From the NCBI RefSeq assembly GCF_036924525.1, contig NZ_JAZHRU010000001.1:7097001-7161000 (forward strand): DNA of 64,000 nt. Direction: 5' to 3'. How positions within the stretch are numbered: position 1 is the stretch's first letter; every line of letters begins with the position of its first letter. A program made the position numbers and the translations under genes. Positions 50,441 to 58,754 of the stretch are shown in pieces. Source of the DNA: Bradyrhizobium sp. AZCC 1719 (GTDB taxonomy: Bacteria; Pseudomonadota; Alphaproteobacteria; Rhizobiales; Xanthobacteraceae). Under the pieces are notes generated by a model. It saw only the letters and a program-made list of their open reading frames with translations. It was not told the DNA's origin and did no database searches.

Positions 50441-51777
50441 CCGAGGAACGGTTATCCATTCGCTTCGCGTCGCACCTGCCGCGGCTGCATGACGCCGTCA
50501 AACAGATTGACACCCGGCCGGTGCGGGGTCGCGTCACCAAGGCGGTTGGCACGCTCGTTCACGCCGTCGTGCCCAATGTCCGCATCGGCGAATTGTGCAC
50601 CATAGCGGACGCCCAGGCCGGGCACTCGATCAACGCCGAGGTCGTGGGTTTCACCAGCAAGGGCGTGCTGCTCACGCCAATCGGCGGACTGCATGGGCTG
50701 TCGATGCGGAGCGAGGTGATACCGACCGGCCAGACCATGACGACACCGGTTGGCGACGCCCTTCTAGGGCGCGTCATCGACAGCCTCGGGCGCGCGCTCG
50801 ACGGCGGCGCGCCGATCAACCGTCGCGAGAATGTCCGTTCCCTGCATGGTCCGGCCCCCAATCCGCTCACGCGGCAGATGATCGATCGTTCATTCAGCGT
50901 CGGATTGCGTGCGATTGACGGGCTGCTTAGCTGCGGCGAAGGCCAGCGCGTCGGCATCTACGGAGAGCCGGGAAGCGGCAAGTCCTGGCTGCTCGCCCAA
51001 ATCGTCAAGAATGCGGACGCCGATGTCGCAGTGATCGGCCTGATCGGCGAACGCGGACGCGAAGTGCGGGAGTTCATCACGCGGCAGCTCGGCGAGGCGG
51101 GGTTGAAGCGGGCCGTCCTCGTCGTCGCCACATCGGACAGGTCGCCGATCGAACGGCTCAAGGCGGCCTATGCCGCAACTGCGATTGCCGAACATTTCCG
51201 CGACAGCGGGCGCCGCGTCCTGCTCTTGATCGACAGCATCACCCGCTTTGCCCGCGCGGCGCGCGAAATTGGCCTGGCCGCAGGTGAACCACCAACCCGC
51301 CGCGGCTTCCCGCCATCTATCTTCGCGACCCTGCCGCAATTGATCGAGCGCGCAGGCATGGGTGAGCGCGGCTCGGTGACGGCCTTCTACACCGTTCTCG
51401 TCGAAGGCGATGGCACCGGTGATCCGATCGCCGAAGAGACGCGGGGCATTCTCGACGGCCACATCGTTCTATCGCGCACGCTCGCGAGTTCAGGCCACTT
51501 TCCGGCCGTCGACATCCTCGCAAGCCGCAGCCGGCTGATGGAAGCGGTGGTCTCCCGCGAACATGGCATCGACGCCGGCAAGCTGCGCGCCCTGCTCGCC
51601 CGCTACGCGGAAATCGAGTTCCTGATCCAGGTTGGCGAGTACAAACAAGGAGCAGACAAAGTGGCCGACGAGGCCGTCGCGAAGATCGACAACATTCGAT
51701 CGTTCCTGAGGCAGCCGGCCGATGAGCGGACAACCTTCGAGGAAACCAGACGATGGATGGCACGCCTCACCTCATGA
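50437..51777 (+). CDS. sctN: T3SS ATPase SctN
   Basis: A 446-residue ATPase related to F1-beta and FliI. Walker A is GEPGSGKSW (residues 176-184), Walker B is VLLLIDSITRFARAAREIGL, and the preceding GLIGERGREVREFI and later LPQLIERAGMGERGSVTAFY are family signatures. It removes chaperones and unfolds substrates at the export gate. The start is the ATG at 50437 (overlapping the sctL stop, ATGA); upstream frame extension lies in sctL. Length is normal. Confidence 0.97.
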   Translation: MTEERLSIRFASHLPRLHDAVKQIDTRPVRGRVTKAVGTLVHAVVPNVRIGELCTIADAQAGHSINAEVVGFTSKGVLLTPIGGLHGLSMRSEVIPTGQTMTTPVGDALLGRVIDSLGRALDGGAPINRRENVRSLHGPAPNPLTRQMIDRSFSVGLRAIDGLLSCGEGQRVGIYGEPGSGKSWLLAQIVKNADADVAVIGLIGERGREVREFITRQLGEAGLKRAVLVVATSDRSPIERLKAAYAATAIAEHFRDSGRRVLLLIDSITRFARAAREIGLAAGEPPTRRGFPPSIFATLPQLIERAGMGERGSVTAFYTVLVEGDGTGDPIAEETRGILDGHIVLSRTLASSGHFPAVDILASRSRLMEAVVSREHGIDAGKLRALLARYAEIEFLIQVGEYKQGADKVADEAVAKIDNIRSFLRQPADERTTFEETRRWMARLTS

Positions 51778-52274
51778 CCAATATGCGCGCGCTGTCGCGC
51801 TACCGCGCGTTGCGCGAGCAGCAGGCTTGCCGCCTCATGCAGGCGGATGCCACGGCGCGCGACGGGGCACGCTCGGCAAACGAGGCGGCGGCGGCCGCGC
51901 TTGCTTCCGCGGAGGACGATCGAAGGCTTGGCGAGCAGCGTTACTACCGCGATCTCGCATGCACCGCGCGCGTTACGATCGACATGCTGTATCGGCGGCA
52001 CGACGAGCTGGTCCGACTGGGCGCAGCGGTGGAAGGCGCAAGCCGCCTCGCGGAGACGGCGAGCGCGGCGCTCGCGCGCAGCGAGAGCGAGTTGCTCCGG
52101 TCCACGGCCGAGTATCGCGTGCGGTTTCGTGAAGTCAGAAAAGCACGCCTGCTGCAGGGCAAGCTTGAGGATGCCTTCCGTTCTCACATGGCGCTGATCG
52201 ACGAACTGGACGCGGAAGAACAGCGCAGCATTAGGTATGTGAGTAGGCCCGGCGGCCGGAGTGAATGGCCGTGA
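51774..52274 (+). CDS. sctO: T3SS stalk protein SctO-like
   Basis: A 166-residue, almost entirely coiled-coil protein (ARSANEAAAAALASAEDDRR, RSESELLRSTAEYRVRFREV). SctO/FliJ-type stalk proteins have this composition and lie between sctN and the C-ring gene. The ATG at 51774 overlaps the sctN stop (ATGA). There is no sequence motif beyond coiled-coil, so the assignment leans on position. The frame start at 51753 lies inside sctN and is not preferred. Confidence 0.8.
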   Translation: MTNMRALSRYRALREQQACRLMQADATARDGARSANEAAAAALASAEDDRRLGEQRYYRDLACTARVTIDMLYRRHDELVRLGAAVEGASRLAETASAALARSESELLRSTAEYRVRFREVRKARLLQGKLEDAFRSHMALIDELDAEEQRSIRYVSRPGGRSEWP

Positions 52275-53380
52275 TGAGTGCCGACGGAGCGCTTGCGACC
52301 CACCGAGAGCAGCCGCAGAAGACCGGCGTCGCGCCATGGCAACCGCGAATGCTGTGCGAACTGCCGGATTTAGCCGTCCTGAACGCTTGTTCCGTCCGGC
52401 GCGCGCCGTTCAGGGGCTCCATCGAAGGCCTGCCGATCGAATTTGACCTGTCGCCCACCTACACGTCTGCGCCGGCCGCCACGGCAGACGATCGTTTCGA
52501 AGCGATCCTGAGCTGGGGAGACGCTCAAGCAATCGCTACGCTTGCCTTCGCACCCGTGCGCCGCCTGTTGGAGCGAATTCAGCCGGAGCTTTCCGACGAT
52601 CCGCCGAGCGATCCGGCTCTGTCTCTACTTATGGAACTTGCGCTGGCTCCCCTGCTCGCGAAAATCGAGATGTACACCGGCACGCCGCTCGCGCTTCGGT
52701 CATCTTCCCGCCGGGCGGCCGGCGATCTCCCGAGACCCGGTCCGCAGTCGCGCTGGCTAGTCTTTCGCGGCACGCTGGGTGGCGATCTCCTTGAGCTTGC
52801 GCTTGAATTCGACGGTCACGTCGTCGAGGACTTCGTCAAGCTCTTCCAGCATGTCGCGCCGGCAAGATTGTCGTTGCCGCAGACATTCGTTCCCATCGTC
52901 ACGATCCTCGGCGCAGGCGCCGTACGGCTGCCGGTGCGCACGCTGCAAGACCTGCACCATGGCGACGTGCTGATACCGGACGAATTTCCATTCGAGCGCG
53001 GCGAAGTTGCTCTCACGTTCGGGCATCGATATCGGGCTATCGCGCGCCTGGAACAAAACGGAGCGCGTGTTCAATCCGCGCTTCAGCACAGCAAGTCAAT
53101 TCGGGAGATCAATGCGATGGATGGCAAGGGCACATCCGGCGTCGTCGAGATGGATGATCTCGGCGATCTCGAAGTTCAGTTGACGTTCGAACTGGGTCGA
53201 CAGACCGTCGAACTGGAGCAACTCCGCACGATAGCGCCCGGCTATGTCTTTCCGCTCGCACGTTCGCCGGATGACCCCGTCGACATCGTCGCCAACGGCC
53301 GCCGCATCGGCCGCGGCGAGATTGTGCGTGTCGGTGATGGTCTCGGCGTTCGCCTTGTTCGCCTGTTCGACCATGGCTGA
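52265..53380 (+). CDS. sctQ: T3SS C-ring protein SctQ
   Basis: A 371-residue C-ring/sorting-platform protein. The C-terminal SpoA (FliN-like) domain is clear: GVVEMDDLGDLEVQLTFELG, RQTVELEQLRTIAPGYVFPL, then NGRRIGRGEIVRVGDGLGVR. The N-terminal 250 residues include a second, more divergent SpoA-like part (IVTILGAGAVRLPVRTLQDL). Rhizobial RhcQ proteins have this length. The ATG overlaps the end of sctO by 10 bases, and the gene overlaps sctR by 8. Confidence 0.93.
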   Translation: MAVMSADGALATHREQPQKTGVAPWQPRMLCELPDLAVLNACSVRRAPFRGSIEGLPIEFDLSPTYTSAPAATADDRFEAILSWGDAQAIATLAFAPVRRLLERIQPELSDDPPSDPALSLLMELALAPLLAKIEMYTGTPLALRSSSRRAAGDLPRPGPQSRWLVFRGTLGGDLLELALEFDGHVVEDFVKLFQHVAPARLSLPQTFVPIVTILGAGAVRLPVRTLQDLHHGDVLIPDEFPFERGEVALTFGHRYRAIARLEQNGARVQSALQHSKSIREINAMDGKGTSGVVEMDDLGDLEVQLTFELGRQTVELEQLRTIAPGYVFPLARSPDDPVDIVANGRRIGRGEIVRVGDGLGVRLVRLFDHG

Positions 53381-54029
53381 CATACAGCCCGGCATACTTG
53401 CGCTTATCGCGATCACCTTCGGCTTGGGATTGCTGGTCTTCGTCGTCGTGACGACGACCTCATTCCTGAAGATCTCGGTCGTGCTGTTCCTCGTTCGCAA
53501 CGCGCTCGGCGCGCAGCAAGTGCCTCCGAACATCGTCCTGTATGGCGCCGCGCTGATCCTCACCGTCTATATCAGCTCCCCCATCATCGAGCAGGTCTAC
53601 GGGCAACTGAACGATCCGACCCTGCAGTACAAGACGTTCGATGATTGGGGCGTCGCGGTGAAGCGCGCCCAGGAACCCGTGCGTGACTATCTGAAACGCT
53701 TTACCAGGCCGGAAGAGCGGCAATTCTTCCTTACCGCCACCGAACGCGTATGGCCGGCCGACATGCGTAATCGCGCGAGCGAGGATGACATTTCCATCCT
53801 TGCCCCTTCCTTTCTGCTCGCCGAACTCAAGCGTGCCTTCGAGATCGGCTTTCTGCTCTATCTTCCGTTCATCACCATCGATCTCGTGGTGACGACCATC
53901 CTGATGGCAATGGGCATGTCGCTGGTATCGCCGACGGTGATTTCAGTTCCGTTCAAGCTGTTCCTATTCATTGCAATCGATGGCTGGTCGCGGCTGATGC
54001 ACGGGCTCGTCCTGAGTTATGCGCAATAG
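53373..54029 (+). CDS. sctR: T3SS export apparatus protein SctR
   Basis: A 218-residue inner-membrane export-apparatus protein. Motifs are TTTSFLKISVVLFLVRNALG (core of the family), QQVPPNIVLYGAALILTVYI, and the C-terminal SPTVISVPFKLFLFIAIDGW. It forms the export-gate core with SctS and SctT. The start was set at the ATG at 53373, giving normal family length and an 8-base overlap with sctQ; upstream frame extension lies in sctQ. Confidence 0.96.
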   Translation: MADIQPGILALIAITFGLGLLVFVVVTTTSFLKISVVLFLVRNALGAQQVPPNIVLYGAALILTVYISSPIIEQVYGQLNDPTLQYKTFDDWGVAVKRAQEPVRDYLKRFTRPEERQFFLTATERVWPADMRNRASEDDISILAPSFLLAELKRAFEIGFLLYLPFITIDLVVTTILMAMGMSLVSPTVISVPFKLFLFIAIDGWSRLMHGLVLSYAQ

Positions 54030-54043
54030 CGGAGGACGCTCTC

Positions 54044-54319
54044 ATGGAAGAAGCCAGCATTCTGACGCACATGAGCACATCGCTCAGCCTGTTTCTCGTG
54101 CTGACGTTGCCGCCATTGCTGGCGGCGTTGGTGGCCGGACTGATCGTCGGGATCCTGCAGGCCGCCACACAGGTCCAGGACCAGACGCTACCGCAGACCG
54201 TCAAGCTGCTCGTTGTCGTCGCCGTACTCGGCTTGCTTTCTCCGCTGCTTGCCGGCCCGCTGATCGATCATGCCCGGCGTCTGTTCACGGAATTTCCTGC
54301 GCTCACCACGCGTTTGTGA
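54044..54319 (+). CDS. sctS: T3SS export apparatus protein SctS
   Basis: A 91-residue protein with two membrane segments (LSLFLVLTLPPLLAALVAGL, TVKLLVVVAVLGLLSPLLAG) around the conserved AATQVQDQTLPQ loop. This is the typical SctS/FliQ size and sequence. It is part of the SctRST export core. It lies 14 bases after sctR with GGAGGA upstream. Confidence 0.95.
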   Translation: MEEASILTHMSTSLSLFLVLTLPPLLAALVAGLIVGILQAATQVQDQTLPQTVKLLVVVAVLGLLSPLLAGPLIDHARRLFTEFPALTTRL

Positions 54320-54335
54320 GGGATAGTCGACCGCG

Positions 54336-55154
54336 ATGACGTCACTGCTCTCATCGGCGGATTTTCAGCAGTTCATTGACGGCGCGTTGACGGCTTTGCT
54401 GGGCCTCGGCATCGCCGCCATGCGGACCCTGGGCATCGCTCTGGTGTTCCCGGTGTTCACCAAGGCGGAGCTCGGCGGCGTCATCCGGTCGGGCTTTGCG
54501 CTCGCCATGGGTCTTCCCGTAATGTGGCACGTGACCGACAGCATCGGGGCGCTGGGGCCGCACCAGAACGCCCAACTTGTCTTGATCGCGATGAAGGAGC
54601 TGATGGTGGGCGGGCTCATCGGCTTCATGTTCGGCGTGCCGTTCTGGGCCGTCCAGGCGGTGGGCGAGCTGGTCGACGAGCAGCGTGGCGTGACCAACGA
54701 GGAGGCCTTCGATCCTGCAACGCGGTCGCAAGCGTCGTCGCTCAGCCTGTTTCTCGGCATCAGCGCGATCGCCGTCTTCGTCGCCGCGGATGGCCTGCGC
54801 ATTGTGGCCGGAACTCTCTACGACAGCTACGCAATCTGGCCCGTGACGAGCTTTACGCCCAGGCTCACGCTCGACAACGCCCTTTCGATTGCCAAGGCCC
54901 TCGATCACATCCTCGGCTACGCGCTGCTGGTCGGTGGCCCGGTCATCGCACTGTTCCTGCTGCTCGATCTGTCGGTGATGCTGATCGGCCGGTCCGCTCC
55001 GCAACTGAACGCGTATGATCTGCCGCCGACCCTGAAGAACGTGGTGTTCGTGGTCTTCATCGGCATCTACGCGACATATCTCATGAACTATATGCGGGAC
55101 GAGCTGGCGGGTACGCACGGCGTCAGGGGTCAGCTCGAGCGGTTCCTGCAATGA
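54336..55154 (+). CDS. sctT: T3SS export apparatus protein SctT
   Basis: A 272-residue inner-membrane protein of the SctT/FliR family. Segments are IAAMRTLGIALVFPVFTKAE, LMVGGLIGFMFGVPFWAVQA and VGELVDEQRGVTNEEAFDPA (the conserved DxQRG-like loop), with KALDHILGYALLVGGPVIAL later. Length and topology are normal. Its end overlaps sctU by 4 bases (ATGA). Confidence 0.95.
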   Translation: MTSLLSSADFQQFIDGALTALLGLGIAAMRTLGIALVFPVFTKAELGGVIRSGFALAMGLPVMWHVTDSIGALGPHQNAQLVLIAMKELMVGGLIGFMFGVPFWAVQAVGELVDEQRGVTNEEAFDPATRSQASSLSLFLGISAIAVFVAADGLRIVAGTLYDSYAIWPVTSFTPRLTLDNALSIAKALDHILGYALLVGGPVIALFLLLDLSVMLIGRSAPQLNAYDLPPTLKNVVFVVFIGIYATYLMNYMRDELAGTHGVRGQLERFLQ

Positions 55155-56191
55155 GCGATGCCAGCGAGCAAAAATCGCTCCCGCCTTCGACGAAGAAGCT
55201 TCAGGACGCGCGCAAGAAGGGAAAGATATCCCACAGCCACGATTTCGTCAGCGCGGTCGGTGCGGTGGCGGCGATCGCGTATCTGTGGGCATTCTCGGCG
55301 AGTATCGTTGGCCTTTGGCGGGACGTGCTGCTGCTCGCCGTTGGTATGCAAAACGAACCGTTTCAGGTAGCGCTGCCGCAACTGGGCGCAGCGCTGATCG
55401 CTTTGTGCTGGCGAACGGTTGTGCCGCTGCTGACGGTCGCTGTCGCGGCTGCAATACTTGCCAACCTCATCATCAATCGCGGCCTCTTGTTCTCGCTCGT
55501 GCCGATGACCCCGGATCTGGAACACATCAACCCGTTCACCGGGTTCAAACGGATCTTCGCGCTCAGGAACTGGATTGAGCTTGCCAAGACCGTCGTTAAG
55601 GGCGTTCTGCTCGGATCCACCTTCGTCATCGTGTTGGCAGGCACGCTGAACACGCTGGTCCGGCTGCCGATCTGCGGCGAAGGCTGCATCGGCTTCGTGT
55701 TCGGCAGCATGGCGCAGTTGCTGCTCGGCATCGGCATTGCCTTCCTCCTGACGACCGGCTTGATTGACATTCTGCTTCAGCGCTGGCTGTTCCTGCGCGA
55801 GATGCGTATGACGATCACGGAAAGCAAGCGCGAGCTGCAGGATCAGGAAGGCAATCCGCTGGTACGCAGCGCGCGCCGGCGCCAACGTGAGCAGCAGGCC
55901 CAGGAACCCGCGATCGGTCCGCGCCATGCCACGCTGTTCGTGCGCGGCGACGGCGTAGTGATCGGCCTTCGCTATATCAGGGGCGAAACATCCGTGCCCA
56001 TCGTCGTCTGCCGTGCTAGCGGCGCAGCCGCCCAATCGCTTCTGGACATTGCAGCATCCGCCCGCATTCCGGTTGTCCCGGATGCGGCGCTTGCCCGCGG
56101 CCTGCGGCGCAAGCCGCGGCTCGGCAGCGCCATCGCAAGCCAGCAGTTCGAACGGGTCGCCCGGGCAATGCTGGCCGCCGGCCTCGTCTAG
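55151..56191 (+). CDS. sctU: T3SS switch protein SctU lacking the NPTH motif
   Basis: A 346-residue SctU/FlhB-family protein. The membrane half is typical (KLQDARKKGKISHSHDFVSA; LEHINPFTGFKRIFALRNWI) and the linker TITESKRELQDQEGNPLVRS is as expected. The cytoplasmic domain aligns to the end (IPVVPDAALARGLRR). However, where the autocleavage motif NPTH belongs, followed by the IAVALRY-like strand, the protein has RGDG (residues 265-268) followed by VVIGLRY. Thus the Asn-Pro peptide bond that is cut in other family members is missing. The switch of substrate class should then work differently or be lost. The remaining family features and intact frame argue against a pseudogene. Confidence 0.93.
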   Translation: MSDASEQKSLPPSTKKLQDARKKGKISHSHDFVSAVGAVAAIAYLWAFSASIVGLWRDVLLLAVGMQNEPFQVALPQLGAALIALCWRTVVPLLTVAVAAAILANLIINRGLLFSLVPMTPDLEHINPFTGFKRIFALRNWIELAKTVVKGVLLGSTFVIVLAGTLNTLVRLPICGEGCIGFVFGSMAQLLLGIGIAFLLTTGLIDILLQRWLFLREMRMTITESKRELQDQEGNPLVRSARRRQREQQAQEPAIGPRHATLFVRGDGVVIGLRYIRGETSVPIVVCRASGAAAQSLLDIAASARIPVVPDAALARGLRRKPRLGSAIASQQFERVARAMLAAGLV

Positions 56192-56403
56192 GAGCGTGAA
56201 CGAACTCATAAATCTATAGACGTTGGCGGACGTCCGTTTTGGTGCGTATTACCGACTCAAGTCGGCTTATCAATGTCTCCTATTCCATCGAGAGCGGACT
56301 GGTCAGCATGAACGACACGTCTCATTTCCCGATAACCTCGATGCCACGATTTTCAATATTTTTGCTTTTCTCGCTTGGCCCGTCGTGTCCTCTGTTGCCA
56401 AAC

Positions 56404-57897
56404 TCAGGGGCTCGGGCCCTTTTGTGCTTTTGGCGCCGCCTCGATCAGCAGCTCGAGCGCTTTGCTGAAGCCGGAAGCGGCGTAAGATTGGCCCCGATAG
56501 TGCCCGAGACGCACGACGACGAGATCGTGCGAGGGAATGATCAGTGTGGTTTGCCCGCCAGCGCCCGCCATGTAGTAGGCATCGCGCGGGACTGGATATT
56601 GCCCGTCGCCGTTGAGCCAGAAAAAGGCTCCATAGATCGGCCGATTGTCCGCGGCCCAGGCAGGCGCAAGTGTGCTGACGAATGTGGTGTAGCCCTCTGG
56701 GAGAATGCGCTCACCGTTCCAAACGCCCCCCTGAAGATAGAGATTGCCAAGCCGCGCCCAATCGCGCCCGGAGCCAACCCCATAACCTTGCCCTAGAAAA
56801 TTTCCGAACGGATCAGTTTCGATCACCATGGTGCGGATGCCGAGCTTGTCGAACAGCGCCCGCTGAGGAAATGAGAGATATTCGTCGCCGCGTTTTTCGA
56901 CAGCGAGCCGGATCAGATAGTTGATCAGGACCGGATCGGTGTTGCGATAGCGTCCTACCGTGTTGGGAGGCCATTGCAATGGCCGTGTCGCCGCGTAGTG
57001 AAAGGAATCGATGCCGCCGGTATAGAGATAGACGTGATCCGGGTAAGGCCCCGTCGGGTCATAATCCGGGTCTAGGGGCGCCCTGATCCGAAGCCCGCTC
57101 GACATGCGAAGGAGATCCGCAATGCGTATTTTGGCGCGCGGGTCGCCTGGCGTTTGCCATTCAGGGATCGGTGCCGGCTGGTCCAAATCATAGACGCCGT
57201 CTTTGACCAGAATGCCAAAGAGCGCTGCCGTGACGCTCTTGCCCATGGACCAGCTTTCGAGCGGCGTCTGCGCCGTAACACCTTGCGCGTAGCGCTCGGC
57301 AATGAGGCGGCCTTTCCACGTCACAACGAACGCCGCGGTCAATCCTTCGGCCGGCTGGAACGCGGCATTCACAGCAGCTTTGAGTTTCTCGGCGTCGATC
57401 TCTGTCGGCAGCGGCTCCTGCGGCAGCATGTTGCCCATGGGCCACATTTGGCTCGCAGGATCGGGCAATCGGCTCTTGACGGCGACCGGCTTGAAATTGA
57501 TGGCGGTCTCGCCGATCGGGAACGTGACGCAACCCTGGCTCCCGAGATGTTTGGCCGTCCGCGTCACGCCGCTAGGGAGCGTGACGTGGACCGCCTTGTT
57601 GGCGCGATCGATGACCGGCTTGCCGAGCTTCGCGCGCTGTCCGTAGGGCGCCGTGAAAAACCCAACATTGCCGGCTGCGAAATCGGGCGCCAGGCCGGTC
57701 ATGAATACAGCGGAGCACATGACCTTCGCATATCCGGCCGCGTGATGCGTCAAGGGATCGCCTGGCGGCGGCACATAGGGCGTATCGAGTTCGAATGATT
57801 TCGCGCGGGCGATGAGCGCGTCTTTGGTGGGAGCCTGCGCAGCCGCCGCCGTACCGGTGAGAGTCACAAGAATCGTCACCAGAAGACCCTTATTCAT
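56404..57897 (-). CDS. Serine hydrolase, class C beta-lactamase-related
   Basis: A 497-residue secreted serine hydrolase. A signal peptide (MNKGLLVTILVTLTGTAAAA) leads into the beta-lactamase/esterase fold. The catalytic SxxK is in ESWSMGKSVTAALFG (Ser and Lys present), the second motif is YRNTDPVLINYL, and the third is near GGQTTLI. Members include esterases, D-aminopeptidases and penicillin-binding-like proteins; substrate unknown. The ATG at 57895-57897 has AGGAG 6 bases upstream. It is convergent with sctU and separates the sctI-U operon from the CpaC/CpaD genes. No link with secretion is evident. Confidence 0.9.
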   Translation of the reverse strand: MNKGLLVTILVTLTGTAAAAQAPTKDALIARAKSFELDTPYVPPPGDPLTHHAAGYAKVMCSAVFMTGLAPDFAAGNVGFFTAPYGQRAKLGKPVIDRANKAVHVTLPSGVTRTAKHLGSQGCVTFPIGETAINFKPVAVKSRLPDPASQMWPMGNMLPQEPLPTEIDAEKLKAAVNAAFQPAEGLTAAFVVTWKGRLIAERYAQGVTAQTPLESWSMGKSVTAALFGILVKDGVYDLDQPAPIPEWQTPGDPRAKIRIADLLRMSSGLRIRAPLDPDYDPTGPYPDHVYLYTGGIDSFHYAATRPLQWPPNTVGRYRNTDPVLINYLIRLAVEKRGDEYLSFPQRALFDKLGIRTMVIETDPFGNFLGQGYGVGSGRDWARLGNLYLQGGVWNGERILPEGYTTFVSTLAPAWAADNRPIYGAFFWLNGDGQYPVPRDAYYMAGAGGQTTLIIPSHDLVVVRLGHYRGQSYAASGFSKALELLIEAAPKAQKGPSP

Positions 57898-58053
57898 GAT
57901 CGCTCCTGCGAAAACGAACAATAATCGTTTGGTTCAATTGCTGCGCATGCAACACATCAAGATACCCTAACGCGCATCTGAGTCAGAGTATCGACCAGCC
58001 CTGGCGGCGCAGGATATCAGATCCGCGGCACAACCGCTCGGCCCTGGACTACG

Positions 58054-58740
58054 CTACTGGGCGGGCGCGCCGCCTGCGCCACCGGCCGGCGTCGCCGGGT
58101 TGGAGGGCGGAACGTTGACGAGAACCGCTCCACGTCCGGCTGTCTGTGGCGTGAGAACGGAATTGCCGCTGAACGTGCGATGGCGCGTCACCGGAATAGC
58201 GGCGCGCTCGCCATCGGACGGCGGCACCGCGGAACTTTCCAGCAGATCCTTCGGGTCGTTGACCATGGTGGCGAGGTTCGAAAGATTCGAGCAACCGAGC
58301 GTCGGTTCGAAATGATTTTCGTTCGGCGACGCCGTGATCTCCAGCGACGGACATCCCGGCGCAAGTGCTGTGTAGCGCACGGCAACGACGCGGATCGCGA
58401 AGCGATGGCGCTCGTCGGCCGGCTCGTTGACTTCCTTCACCTTGAAGGGCGTGACGCCCATGCGGATGGTGCTTCGCCTCACTGCGTAACGTGCGCGCGG
58501 ATCGATCCCGATGACGTGCACATGGATGGCATCGAGCCGGCCAGAGCTCGCAGTATAGATGAAGTCTTCCAGGCGGCGCTGGTCTGCCGATGTCAGCGCA
58601 CCACGTGAGCCGCTGGAGAGCAGAAGGATATGCGGCGCGGGTTCGACCAGGGCGGCTGGCGGCGTCTCGACATAGGCATGACAGGCCGAGAGCAGCGGCG
58701 CGAACAGGCCGACGGCCAGGAACATCATGGTCGTGCGCAT
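58054..58740 (-). CDS. CpaD-like pilus lipoprotein
   Basis: A 228-residue lipoprotein with lipobox LLSAC (VGLFAPLLSAC) and the CpaD-family end segment GCSNLSNLATMVNDPKDLLE. In Tad pilus loci CpaD supports the CpaC secretin. The start was set at the ATG at 58738-58740 because GAGGGG is 7 bases before it; an ATG at 58758 overlaps the secretin stop and would add six residues. It directly follows the secretin gene. No other Tad genes (cpaA, B, E, F, tadB/C or flp) are present in the window, so it is likely to serve the T3SS secretin as a pilotin-type partner. Confidence 0.85.
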   Translation of the reverse strand: MRTTMMFLAVGLFAPLLSACHAYVETPPAALVEPAPHILLLSSGSRGALTSADQRRLEDFIYTASSGRLDAIHVHVIGIDPRARYAVRRSTIRMGVTPFKVKEVNEPADERHRFAIRVVAVRYTALAPGCPSLEITASPNENHFEPTLGCSNLSNLATMVNDPKDLLESSAVPPSDGERAAIPVTRHRTFSGNSVLTPQTAGRGAVLVNVPPSNPATPAGGAGGAPAQ

Positions 58741-58754
58741 CCGGATTCCCCTCG

